Shown here one piece after another: positions 35,954 to 48,800 of a DNA stretch of 64,000 bases. The translations under genes were made by a program, and so were the position numbers. The notes below the pieces were generated by a model. It was not told where the DNA came from and made no database searches. It saw only the letters and a program-made list of their open reading frames with translations. The stretch comes from Tamarix chinensis (lineage: Eukaryota; Streptophyta; Magnoliopsida; Caryophyllales; Tamaricaceae), in NCBI GenBank assembly GCA_030549775.1, contig CM060171.1, positions 58,772,360-58,836,359 of the forward strand, written 5' to 3'. How positions within the stretch are numbered: the stretch's first letter is position 1; every line of letters begins with the position of its first letter.

Positions 35954-38900
35954 TATAATACCCTGAATTTTATCTAATGTTAATCCCGAATAATTAATAC
36001 CTTAACCCAACTCTAATCTTAAGAAATCAATATTTTTGCCTTACTTTAAGTTCTTAATCTAAAATGTTAACCTAATCCTAATATTTATTCCAAGAAATTT
36101 ATATTTCTCTTTAACCTAAACCTAACCCTGTATGGTTATTAATTTAACTATTATAATAGCCCTACATAAATTATTTTAATTTAAATCTAATTCTAAAACC
36201 ACACTTATTTTTCTTTCCCCATTTTCCTTTTCTTTTCATTTTTTCTTCCCCCACCTACTCAGTTGTATTCTTTTTCTTCTTCATCCTCCTTTCCCTGTGT
36301 AAAGTTCTTCCAACTATACTTCCTCTACCATGCCTACCTTCCTTACCCTCATCATCAACTATTATCTCCCTCAACTCAAGGGATATGTCCCTTTAACTTT
36401 ATGTCCAACCTTACCAAATGTGAGCCCCATCCCTTGTGAGTGCCTTACCTTCTCCTTTGCCATTTCCCCCCATGCACGCTTTCTCTTCTTTAGCTGATTC
36501 ACCGCCAACCATGCATGAATACTCCTCCCAACACTTCATATCTTTACCTCATTAATTGCTTAACCACTCACTCCCTCCATTTCTATTGAGCAACCTCCTA
36601 GTCACCTTCCTTCATCCTCTCCCTTCGTTGCTCTGTTTGAAGATGAAAAACTACCACCACACCACACACCACCCCAACCACTAAGCACCACCTTTAACTT
36701 AGAAAAACGACCACCATAACCATCCCCATTATTCCCCCTCATCATCGCTAACCATCACCACCCCATGCCACTTCTTTTTCCTTCTCCCCCATCATGCTTT
36801 ATTTATTTTCATTGAGGTGCATGATTATACACTTCTTGAAGGTGCACATCCATGCACCCTCTCAAAGAACTTAGGTGCTCATCCATGCACCCTCGCACAC
36901 CCCAACCATGCACACTAGCACAGATCACACATGGTTTTGCGTACAACCATGCACCCTCCATTCCTTCCTCATGCATGCTTATGTGATTCTCGCACAACCT
37001 ACCCGTGCACATTCCCAGATCTTAACGTATGCATACTTTTCATGATACACACCCATTCCACCCCCTCTAGTATCCCTATGCTCCATTTTAGCACCACCAT
37101 AATGTCACCTTAGCACTAACAAAACCTCCATCACACTTCCACACAACACAAGATTTTCACTTATTTTTGTTATTTCCATTTCCGCCCTCCTTTACCTTAA
37201 ATTTTTCCTTGATTCTTATTCTTAAGTTCTAATTATGAAATATCTTTGTTTTATTAGGTAAACTTATGGTGATCTTGAAGGAGGCGGTTTAGGATTTCGT
37301 GCTTAGAGCCTAGTGCCCTTATTGGTAAAGATACATGTCATAGTTATGATTATATATATAGTATGTGTTGTATGTATATTTTGTTTAAAATGTTACATGG
37401 ATAATATTGATTATGATCATGTTATGACATGATATCTTGAAATGGAGGAAAATGTGAAAGTATGTATTTGGGGTATAATATTGATACACAATATTAATGT
37501 ATATACTATGGAGTTATGTATCTTACATGAATATTGGGCATTGTTATGTATTGATATTGGGACTCATAAGGAATTTGGGAAAGGTGAGTATCTTGATGAC
37601 ATTATGATCATTTGTTGGAAATATGGAAAATAATCTTGGCTTAATAAGTTTTGAGGGTGTTATCTAATATTAAGTAATAAGATTAAAGGATGTATTGAGT
37701 AAAATATAAGTTACATAATATGATGTTTTGAGGTTTTCATAAACAAAGGGTATTTCGTCTATGAAGGTTAAAATGGAATTTTGGTGATTTTTGGAAGAGA
37801 ATTGGACTAAAAGTGTGCTGAGAATTATACTTAGATTGTTTTGGTAATTATAGACCTATTACTTGAGGCTGGTTTGATAATTGTGTGGTTGTGTTTACGT
37901 GTTAATATATTTTATGACATGCATATTTATTTTGTAAGATAACCTTGTATAAACATCACTGAATAAGACACTAATAATTTAAGGTGAAAGATCACATGCG
38001 TTAAGCCGAGGTATTTATACAGGTACATTCCACTAGACGATAATAGTGACTCAGGTGTGTTTTCCTAAGAAGTTCATCGGTCTGCTCCATCGGATTAAGA
38101 ATAGTGGGCCTCTATACTTAGTGTTGTATTCATAGATTACGTGAGTTAGGATCTAAGTGTTGTATTCACTCTACCTGACAATAATAGTGGCTTAGGTGTG
38201 TTTTTCTTTAGAGGTGCTTTAAACTGTTCCACCAATTTATAAATAGTGGCTTAGGTGTTTTTTTAGAAGTGTTGGGTTTTTTCACCAGACAATAACAATG
38301 GCTCTAGTGTGTTTTTCTCCGAGAAGTGTTTTAGACCGTTCCACTGGTTTAAGAATAGTGGGGTTCCTAAACTCAATATAAATAAAAGAATGAAATATGA
38401 CATATTTGTTAATGAGATTTGGAATTAGTATTTACCTTAAATTGCTTATGTATCACATGTATGATTTTATCTTTGAAATCCTTTCTTGATTTTATTGTTA
38501 CCTTACTCAGTACATAACATACTTACCATCATGCACTTTCATAGGTGTTGCTAATTCTTATAAGCAGATGACCATGATGTCTATGTGTAGGTCAATGAGG
38601 ATCTGTTAGATGATTTTGTATCCTATGATCCTTTATACGGGATGGAGTGATTTTCTACATTCGGGTTTATAGGCATAGAGTTATGTTATCTGGATGATAG
38701 TTTATCCGGATACCTTTATTAGACTCTTAGATCCATAGTAACCCTTTATCTGTATTTTAAATATTGTAATTGGAGTTAATCTCCAACTTGTATTCACATT
38801 TATGAAGTTTCTCTTATTTCTTATTTATCATGGTTTAAATTCTAACTATTTTGCCTTGTGATTGACATAAGGATGGTTTGATAAGATAAACTTAAGCAAT

Positions 38901-38984
38901 TATGGTGGTAACACCTATCTATTTTGGTAATATACTTCTATTGTAAAATGAATTTTTTTAGTAGTAAAATTTTGGGGTGTTACA
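35954..38984 (+). repeat. E1 3' LTR (complete, 3,031 bp)
   Basis: It starts TATAATACCC (the second base drifted from G to A relative to the 5' LTR) and ends GGGGTGTTACA. It carries a C/T-rich tract (36,190-36,800) and several modules with CCAC..AATAGTGG-type arms between 38,030 and 38,370. Those modules recall the Ld hairpin array. Confidence 0.87.
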
Positions 38985-38989
38985 AGGTA

Positions 38990-40900
38990 AACATTTAATT
39001 GATCCATGTATACTCAAGAAAACAAATACCACATATTATGTTGTCGCAAAGATGAATACAAAGTCTGGAAAATGCTAGCATTTCTCCTTTAGAACCGATC
39101 CCCTCCAATGTATCAAGCTTTGCATGTTTTTAGCAATAAGATTTACAAAGGCATGCTCATATAATTCTTGACGAGTCACCAATTCCATGTACATTTTGCC
39201 TCTAACATTTAGCCATTATAGCTCACTGCCTAAGATTTATAGTGCAACCGCTTTACACGTATAGTTTCCATCACCCACAACATCATACCATGATTTCATC
39301 CACGAGAGAATAACCACCTCAATATCATAATTCAACTAGAAATCATGGATAATTCAATGAGTCCTCTCAATACTATACCTTCTACTACTAGTAGTTGTTC
39401 CTCAATTCAATTAACCAGGAGAAGTGTGGCCTCTTTCAGGAGTTGCATGACCAAATTCTCAACAACCTCTCCCCATAGGTGATTCCAAATAGGTACGCTC
39501 TATATGCTCCCACCTTGATGGTTTTCACCATATGCTATTACTAAGATGCCTTTTGCTTTATTGAACATTTAGTTCTACCAAACTTGTTTGTGCAGGTTTA
39601 AAAATCTCATTGATAAAATTAGAATAATATCATAGACGTGATGGCAAAAGGTCAAGCATTATTTGTACCTTAAACATGATGTTAGAAGCAAATGCATGTA
39701 TAGATAGATCAATAGTTGAATCATCAAAGAAAACATTTATTCCTATGGTCTAACAAAAGTGAAGATAAGACAAAAGTGAAATCTTCTAGAATTGATGTAC
39801 TGTCGATATGGGAATAGGTTGATGAAATATCTCATGTACATTCGGTCGATTGTGTGTCAACCTTAAGTAATACCCACATTCCAAGGATTTGGGACCAAAT
39901 TATACAGGTTGGTCATATGAGTGTTAAAGTAAATAATTTTGTCAACCCACACAGAAACAAACCTCTTCTTATATGAGTTCAACAAGTCTTGTACACATAA
40001 TATAACATATTTGGAAATCTAGCCTGTTTTTCATGCATAAGTAGAAGCTCATTCTCATATGTCTCAATTGTAATTGCTTGTATAATTTTCCTCCATCTCC
40101 TTAGGCATTGTTCTCCTACTACTATACTTTCTAGCTTTTTTATATTATGAGAGAGAACATTCTTACTAATGTGTTATCTATATAATAATGGCGCTTCATT
40201 AGGAAAGACTCTAGATAGTATTTATCTTAGTTCAAATTTCCTATCAATGATCACCGCATTTGGTTCTTGGGGCTCCGTCTATCTCTTTACCATATCAAGA
40301 ACTCATTCATAGTTATCTTCATTTTTCTTCATCATAAATTCCAAGGCAATGGTAAAATTTTTACCACTAGCACACAACCAACGAATTTCAAGAAGGAAAG
40401 ATTGTACTTATTAGTTTTGTATGTATAATCCAAACAAATAACAAATAGAAATACATGCAATAAAGCAATAAAATATGGGTGCGCGAATACAATATCACTA
40501 ACCACATCAGAGTTGGCCAACCAATGTTGCCATGAACAATATTTGTTGGTTTCCATGAAGTGCAATAAATGTTGCATTACTATATATCCCATCAAGCTCT
40601 ATACCTTAAACTTATGTTTAGTATTGTAGATTGTCCTAAGCATTGTAATATTATCACTATCCCCCCCATTTCAACTTGTTAATAATCTCCTTTTGTTTGA
40701 CATTTATTTGGATTAATTCGTGCATCAATTTGCGTTCTTTTAGAGATAACCGACAAGTAAACAAATGCCCATATAAAAAATTACCAAATCTATGATTATG
40801 CATTCCACATTCTACCACTAGTGTTCAACCATTGCAAACATCTTCCATTTCATGTATCCTAAATTCACAACTATACTTTTTTGGTCTTGATAGATTGAAT
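38990..40900 (-). pseudogene. Mutator-like (MULE) transposase remnant
   Basis: The minus-strand frame 40,595-40,332 contains VVSDIVFAHPYFIALLHVF and LDYTYKTNKYNL, the start of the MULE transposase domain of plant Mutator/FAR1-type proteins (family pattern W-A-H-P-x-S-I-x-L, then D-x-T-Y-K-T-N-x-Y). Further downstream on minus, 39,975-39,905 reads YKKRFVSVWVDKIIYF, matching the late segment (Y-K-x-x-F-V-x-A-W-x-D-K) of the same protein. In-between sequence has stops and frameshifts. The first aspartate of the catalytic DDE set is kept in LDYTYKT; the others could not be placed. Its downstream DNA was split by E1 at 38,984. Confidence 0.72.
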
Positions 40901-41700
40901 ATTTTCCGAATTTACAAAAAATTGTCTTCTATAAGCATTATTTCTCAAACAACGTATCTAAGCCTTACATTTTTCCTTAATCCACCCAATTAATGACTCA
41001 CGATCATTAAAAATCTCCTCTATAGCCAATAATACACTTTAATAAGTATTAATGAAATCTTGATGATGTAATTAATTTTTAAAATATAAAATTGTAAGGG
41101 ATACATAATTATAAAAATGAATAACAAAAATTTATGAAATAAAGGTTTTTGGGTATTTCATCCGCTAGAGTTTAAAACCAATAAACAAATGCCTTGAAAT
41201 ATCTTACCCACTGTTAATTAAATCACCTGTTAATATTAAGACCTGACAGGTGAGTTGTTTGCTAGGTTCAACTTTTGACGAGTGATCTGCTTGTCAGTCT
41301 TATCATTTGATGGGTGACTCCACCCGTTTTCCTTCCCTTTTGATTGGTAAATTGTTTATTAACTATGTGTTTTAATAATTCATATTTCCGTTAGGTCCAA
41401 ATTTTTTTAAAAAAAAATTGACTTACGATTATTTTATCGAACTCATTTTGATTAAAATAATTATTATATTTATTATCTTCTTTTATAGTTATTGTATTTA
41501 AAATTGAAAGAATTAAAAGTTAAATGATGAACTGAGGAGAAGAAAAAAACAAAAGGGTAATAAAAGTTCCGAGAAGAGGCGTTTACAAATAAAAGGGTTA
41601 ATTGAACAAAAATAAAATACAATAAAGTCGTAAAGAGTATGAAATTGAAATTTTGCATGTGCACTTATCAGCTTCTTTTCGAAACAAAAAAGAACCTTCA
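40901..41700. other. Intergenic DNA between the MULE relic and the transporter gene
   Basis: AT-rich. 41,230-41,340 holds GGTGAGTTG, GACGAGTGATCTG and GGGTGACTCCACCC motifs recalling 4,100-4,325. The promoter of the transporter gene probably lies in the last few hundred bases, but I see no decisive core promoter element. Confidence 0.4.
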
Positions 41701-42698
41701 CTCAAAAATTTAAAAAAGAGACTAGGTAAAGAGACGGTAGATTAAAAGTCTAAATCACCAAACGAGTTTTCCCATCTCGTCGGTGTTTCTATATCATCCA
41801 AGGTACTCCGAATTTTCTAAGATCAATTCCGATACCGTGGCCGATAATTCATAGCTGAATACACTCGTGATCATTGTCTAGTGTTTTAGGAAATGCCGCT
41901 AGGCTAAAGGCTCACATAATTAAGGTTTATGCTTCAATTCCATTGTTGGTAGCTTGAGATTTGGCCATTCTGTCATGGTTTACTGCTTAATTTATTTTTA
42001 TTTTTTTTGTAAAGCGTGAACTTTGAAGATCTCTCATTTTGTGTGTATCCTTGTTGGGACTTGTGATGTACTCGGTCGACCAAGGATTTTATGGATTTTC
42101 AGATTGTGTCTGCGCTCAATTTTTTTTATCTGCTGCTGTGATTTAGTGCTCTAAGGCATTGATAGTCTAAACTTAACTCTTCATGATTCAACTTGTATTG
42201 TTATTGGCAGAGCTAGTTAGGTGATTCTGCGTTTGCCTGCTTTTCATTATTTCATTTAATCCGCCTTTTCGAGCTGTTTGCACAGTTTTTCTATTTCAAT
42301 CTAAGTTCAGCTTTGTATTTGGCACTACACTATGCTTCCTGAGGCACCCGTATATCGCGTGGAAGCTTAGTGTCACGCATCTTGTTGTTAGATTTGATAG
42401 TTATGTACTTAACTATCCCTGTCCTGATATTTGTTTAACTGACGTTTCAACACAGGCAGTTTTGTTTGCATTTGTTGGCTGTTAGTTATGTGTTTTACTA
42501 ATGAGTTTAGTTTTGATTAACTCCATTTATGCATTCTACTGTTTATACATCAAATTGATTTCTAATCGGATTCCATCAATGTTGATCTTCACTTCAACAA
42601 TCAACACCCAACATGCAATAGTCTCTGACTAGTTTTATGTTATGTCTCTAAGGGGTGCAATCACTTTCTACAGTTTTTAGATTGTGGGGAGTGAATCA
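41701..42698 (+). other. Probable 5' UTR region with a UTR intron
   Basis: The acceptor CAGTTTTTAG ends at 42,680, just before the bases preceding the start codon. This implies a 5' UTR intron, which is common in plants. A candidate donor is AAG|GTACTCC at 41,802/41,803. The leader exon would lie at about 41,720-41,802. This is inferred from splice signals only. Confidence 0.35.
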
Positions 42699-42866
42699 AT
42701 GGAGAATGGGATGCTAGAATGCAGTGTTTGTCACTCCAAGTTGGTCTCCCCAAGCACCAAATCTATATCGAGAGCCTATGACCGTCATAGAAGCAAGGTT
42801 TCATCCAAACAACGGGCATTAAATATCCTCCTCGTAGTTGGTGATTGTGTTCTTGTTGGTTTGCAG
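42699..42866 (+). CDS. Transporter exon 1 (codons 1-56)
   Basis: It starts [15 protein letters not shown], with a C-x-x-C pair typical of this plant subfamily, then a basic stretch ([11 protein letters not shown]) and the first hydrophobic span ([16 protein letters not shown]). The ATG at 42,699 is preferred over an in-frame GTG at 42,684. The donor is CAG|GTGATT. Confidence 0.92.
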
Positions 42867-45800
42867 GTGATTTGTAGTATTGAATTTCATAGGTGATTGC
42901 TAGGTCATTATGATTGTTGTCATTTTAGAATTTTTGTTTGTGCTATCTGATAGACTTGTTGCATCACGGTTTTCAGGGGTTCGTAGCTTTTAGATTCTTT
43001 TTCCTCATTTGTCAAAGTCTTATATTGACTGCTTTCTCCTCCTTTTGCCAGCCTATTTTTGTTTACATGTCTAAGGTGGATGGGAAGTTCAATTTCAGTC
43101 CAGTTAGCGTGAACTTCTTGACCGAGGCTACAAAAGTTATCTTCGCAATTGTCATGCTCTTATTCCAGGTAAATCATACATTGTTTAGTCTCCTGGGACA
43201 ACTGTTGTGATGTCTCTTCTTTTGTTCACAAATCTAGATATTGAGCTTTCCACATGGCTGTGCGCTCTTCATGTCTTCCTTGTATTTTCCTTTACTTTGA
43301 AGATAGGTTTGTCGGGATGCCTTCTTACATCTTTTTTTAGTGTGTTAGTATGTATATTTTTGTGCAAATGAGCATTTGATTTTGCTTCTTGATTTTTGTG
43401 ATGATGTAGCACTTTGTGGTCCACTAATAGTTTGGAATGGACAATATTGCTGCATAGGTTGAGATGATGTGGATTTGACAAAACTTAAGATTTTCATTGT
43501 CAAGGATTCCATTTCCATCTGTTATTTAGAGTCAATTTAATTAACAAGGTAGGGAATTGAACTGAATTGGGGAAAAATCACCAATTACCAACTCTCAAAT
43601 TCCGACAATTTTTTATCTCAACAAGTATGAAGATTTTAAACCTTTCAAAACACCTTAACTCATTACAAATCTATTCACCTAAGTAAAGTATTTAAACCAT
43701 TCGAGCCACGAACAAATCCTTTAACTATTCGGCTAGTTTGAAAATCAAATAAACCAAATTAATTCGTTTAAGTATTTGGTTTGGTTGACAACTCATTTAG
43801 TTGATTGGCTTGTTTATTAAATAAATTCTATACAAGCCTTCCGAATATTCTATACAAACCTTTTAAATTCTATATACAAGCTTATAAAGTATGCAAATGA
43901 GTTTATAAATAGACCTATGCATGAGTTTATAAATGGTTTAATGAATGAGCCAAGCTAAGGTTAAGCTGAATTTGAGACGACTCGTGAACAAACGAGTCGA
44001 GCCTACCATGGCTCGAGCTAAACGAGTCTAAAAATAAAGTTCGAACTTGATTCGTTTACTTAAACAAACGAGTCTAGTAGATTCGCCTTGCGGTTTGTCA
44101 ACATCCCTAATCATAAGGTGGTTTAGATAAGGCATTCATGTCCATCGTGTGAAGTTGATTCGTGACCCACCCAAAAAGCATCCAAACAAAGAACTTACTC
44201 TTTACAAACTTGGGCTTGGTTGTGTTTATGAACTTTGTATGGTGGACTGTGGGTTACTCGACTGGACCTCTCAAATTCTGGGGACACAAAAATACTCCAG
44301 ATTGATAGGCTAGCCTCTTGACTCCCTAGCAGGCTAACCAACACACTATTCTATATTTGAACGAGGAGTACTATTCAAAATAGATCAAGAATTGTTAGAT
44401 ATTGGTGTGGCGTGATCGGGGCTATTACTAGCTAATTGATTAAGGGACCTAGTGGTAAGCCCAAATGGCCGTGGTTTCTCTTAGAAGTGCAGTAATATGC
44501 GGGGTGCAAGAGGGTTGTGTAGTGGCTGTTGGGGTGTAGTAGTAGTGGTAACAGGGAGGGAGGGGGTGCTAATGCTGGCATTGATACGGGAGTGTTGTCT
44601 TTGTGGTTAGTGGAAGGAATTTTGTGGTAGGGGGGGATGTCTTAGTAGGTGAAGGGTTAGCAAGGATGGTGGAGCCGTGGAGGGTTAGTGGTTGATGGTG
44701 GGTGAGGGTCATGTTGTGGCGATGACGGGCACGGGTTTTGAGGTGGCGATGGGGGCTTTTGCTTGTGGGTATTTGGTGAGGCGGTGTCGTGTCTAGGGTG
44801 GGTGAAGATTGGCAAAGGTGTGTAGGGTTAGCTAGTGGGTTGAGTTTGTGGGATATAAGGGGCGAGGGCGTGTGACAATGATGTAGCGGTCTTAGGCAGC
44901 AATGTGGTAGTGGTGTCCTCCAGCAATTCTGATCATTGGGCTTGATAATGGTGGACAACATCTAAATTTCTTCCCAAACAATTTCATGCAATGCCTTGGA
45001 CTCCCTCAAAAGTTCCATGAAATTCTCAAGGAGTCTAGCTTCCCATTCTTCATGTTCATCCATCTTTTGCATAGGGTTGTGAAAATTTCAATAAACTTGT
45101 CAAGGGGCTGTGGCAATCTGGCATGGATACCAAGTTGAGGATCGTTCTATAGTTTAATTTGGAGTCAAATGTGAAAGAGTATTTCTATTAGTGTGGTTGT
45201 GGTTTCTTCTCATATAGTTCATGGATTAGGGCTTGAATGTAGAGAATTAAAGGTGGGGAAATTTTTTTAATGCCTGTGTTTGAGGGGAAGGGGTTGACGA
45301 CACTAATGATGGTGGTGCTCGGGCATAACAAGAGATTGAGAGGGGTTGATAAGTAGCCAAGGGATTAACTATTGTTAGTTCTCCCAACTTTATTATTTGT
45401 GGCTTAAAGCCTTATTTATAGTGTAATACTAGTTAATAGGTTTAGCTCGGAAATATTAACCACTAAAATAAACAATGCCCCTTGCTTTGGAGGGATAAGA
45501 CATATAACCCTACCGTATTTTTCATTGCACCATATAACCGCGTGTTTAGAGAAATTACACCTTATTACCCTGCTGTTTGGTTTCGGTGTTAATTTTGTTG
45601 AAATAGGAGTATCAAAGTAAACTAAATGCCCTTTGCTGTAACTACGAATCATTTAACCCATTTCCCTCTATATTAGATCTCTAGAAAGACTAAATACTGC
45701 CAAAGTTTTGTTTGCCTTTTCTTTCCCCGTCCTCTAATTTATGTCCAAAGTAAAATGACAACAATACCTTTTAATATTAGATAACCCTCAAAGTGCAAAA

Positions 45801-48800
45801 AAATTCTGCCTATTATCTTCCATCCAACAACTATTTATAAACATAAATGACCAAATTACCTTTTCACTAAATAACCTTGTCACTTTAAAGATCCAATATT
45901 TTAAAATAAACTCTCTAGGCTTAGAAAATAACCCAACATATAGTTAGAAATACACTAGATAACCATATAGACCGAAAAATAATTTCAAACCTCTACGAAA
46001 GGCTTCTTTTAGCAACCCTTCGCACTAGATGCCCCTTTATAAATACCCATTTTATTCCTCATTTTGGCATTATTTTTCACATAACTCTTATATTTCTTCT
46101 TAATCTAGCTTCTCCTTCCTAATTCTTCCCTCTACAACTTATTCTCTTACTATTTTACCTACCATAACCCTTAATATTCCTTAAAAAGTAGACAAAATAG
46201 TTAGACCATTTGATCTTCATCACATTTTGTCTAAACACAAAAAATAGTGTTGATATTATTTAATAATGGCTAGCAACATTGGCTAGGCTTGCTTAAATAT
46301 CAACTCAACTTGTCAAAAAAAGTATTATATATTAACTCAAGCATAACATATGTTGTTTTATGAAAAAAGTATTTTAAAGGCCATCGGCTAGGCCTACTTA
46401 CAAAATACAAATATTAGTTGTATATATCATCAATGACAACTTCCACACATAAAAATGTCATATACATCCTCAAAACTTACTACTTAACTATGACTTGATG
46501 CTTCTTCTCGCTTAGACTCTTCAGGTGAGGAGCCACCATTGGTCGTACGTATTCGTAACCTTATTTTCCTCTTTTTGCTTCATTTCTCCTATGGCTTGAA
46601 CCTTACCACTCCTTTAGTCACAGTGACGTCAAATTTCACTGCTATTATATCAAACTTGAGGCATCTTTAAAATACCATTTTTCATGGGCAACTTCGCATA
46701 ATAAACACATAGTGAGGTAGAGTTAAGCGCTCACTCAATCCGTCCCTAACATTCAACTCTTTTTGCAACCTAACCATCAACCTCATCATTGGCATGCATT
46801 GTGTGTATTCTACCAACCATTCCTCCTTAATTTTGAATTCTTATTAAATCTATTAGAACCTCAACCTCAAATTTTTGCTTTAAATTCTTATTCGTCTTCA
46901 ATAACTCAATCTCAACTCTTTGCTTTGAAGTGAGATTAAGTATAAATGCATAATCTACAAGCTAGGATACTATCATTAGTGTGTCATTTGTAAAGATAGT
47001 TTCTTGAGCTTGTGGATTTATAGTTATGCTTAATCTCACTTCAAAGCAAAGAGTTGAGGTTGAGTTAGTGAAGAAGAAATAAAAATTCAAAATTCAAGAG
47101 TCCTTTGGGTTGTGTGGTGTACCATTATGGATAAGATGTTTTCATGCAATAGTCCTACTGGTGATGCAGGTACAATGCTCATGGTTGGTAGTTGGGTCAC
47201 AAAATTTGGATCATAGTGATCAACTGAAGAATGCTAAATTTTTATCACTATGATTATTGTGTGAAGCTGCTTTTAAGATATGGTATTACAATCATGTCCT
47301 AAGTCCAGGAAACAATGAAATGTGTGTAGCAAAGACTAAGGGGAATATGTTCTACTATAGGTATAACATTTAGTGGCATTATATTTTCTACAATTATCAT
47401 TATGTAACACACCCACACACACTCCCTATAAGTGTTTCATATGTATAGTACCACAAATTTTACACTAACATGAAATTAATCCAAAATTAACTTTTATAGA
47501 GCTCCTTGTTGTTCCTAACTTTTTATTTGGCACAGAGAATGAGTTTTTCATCTTATCTTGATAATTTCAAAATGAGCCTAACACAAATGCGTCAATAATA
47601 GTTCCCAACAAATGCGCTAATGTTTAGATCCTAATCCAAAATCTACTAATGTTTAGACCTTAACCTCAAATCTGTTAATGTTTGGACCTTAACCCAAACT
47701 CTATAATTCATACTGTATATTTAGACCCTAACACGAAATCCGTCAATAATAGTTCCCAGCAAATGCATTAATGTTTTGATCCTAATCCAAAATCTACTAT
47801 TGTGTAGACCCTAACCCCAAATCTGTTAATGTTTGGACCTTAACCCAAACGCTGTTAACATTTTTACCCATATCCAAAAATGTCTGAAACGGATATTTTT
47901 CCAGCATCTCCTAATAGAGGTCAGTTTATAAGGAATCCCAATCCATGGTGTCATGTGCTTTTTGCATATCTATTTTGACCATACTCCGAGGGGAGGAGCT
48001 CTTTGACCTGTATGATCTCACTAATGCGTGTGCGAGAAGGATTCTTTCACCTATGTGTCTGCCCTTAATGAATGTTGACTGGCATAGATCCACCAAAGTG
48101 GACATGATATGCTGCAGTCTGGAGGTGAGGACTTTGAAAATACTCTTATAGAGCCCTGAACAACAAGCTATAGGCCTAAACTCAATCACAAGAGTGAGAG
48201 AAGTGATATTTACTTTGCTAGCAAAAATCTTGCCCTATAAACATTATCTCCAATAGTGCAACAAGCTTACTTGGAGCAAGCAGCAGTATAGCCATCAATA
48301 CAAGGAGCCTTATTGTCTCCTATGGAAAACATTTCTTGCTTAGCTTCTTCAACTGTGAAGTCTGTGGGAATACTTCTGTTCTTGTGATAGAACAGTTCCT
48401 TGAGCAACTGCTAGAGTGCTAGAACTCAGTGAGTGTGATTTGAATCTGATTTGCACCGATGATAATTCTGCCATTCCCATTTTCTTCCTGTTTTTTTCCT
48501 CTTTCACCTCAACCAAGAGAAACCTATGTTTGGTTTCCCCTATATTCAACCATTGGACCCTAGATTTTTGCTTCAAGAAATGGTCTTCATAGTGATGAAG
48601 GCGATAGTATTCAGCTTGAAGGTTCTGTTCACCTGGTTTTCTGGGGATTTATAATTCTGCCGTTGGACTGCTGTCTAAGGCCATGCACTTTTTTGAGATT
48701 CTCTCCCACAATTATCTCTATTCAACCTCTGCAAGTGTCCTTTCATTCTCTGCAAGCCTTGTTGCTTTCCTTGATAGGAGGTTACCATATCCCCATGCCT

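Larger units (their letters stand above)
11335..38984 (+). mobile_element. E1: Ty3/gypsy element expanded by nested LTR insertions
   Basis: The left end is TGTAATACCCC at 11,335 and the right end is GGGGTGTTACA at 38,984. The flanks are CGGTA and AGGTA, a 5-bp TSD with one mismatch. The left LTR (11,335 to about 13,480, 3' part lost) and right LTR (35,954-38,984) are homologous along their shared length. Between them, in the correct order protease, RT, RNase H, integrase, lies a plus-strand chromovirus-like pol split by a solo LTR (14,035-17,551) and by an LTR nest (18,972-34,328). The end sequences and pol motifs resemble the plant Del/Tekay-type lineage; this is inferred from motifs only. 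Every domain has stops or frameshifts, so E1 is defunct. Confidence 0.85.

Noticed and set aside
42684..42698. Upstream in-frame GTG as the transporter start
   Set aside because: Plants start at ATG; family members begin at the M-x-N-G-M of 42,699, and an acceptor-like AG ends at 42,680.
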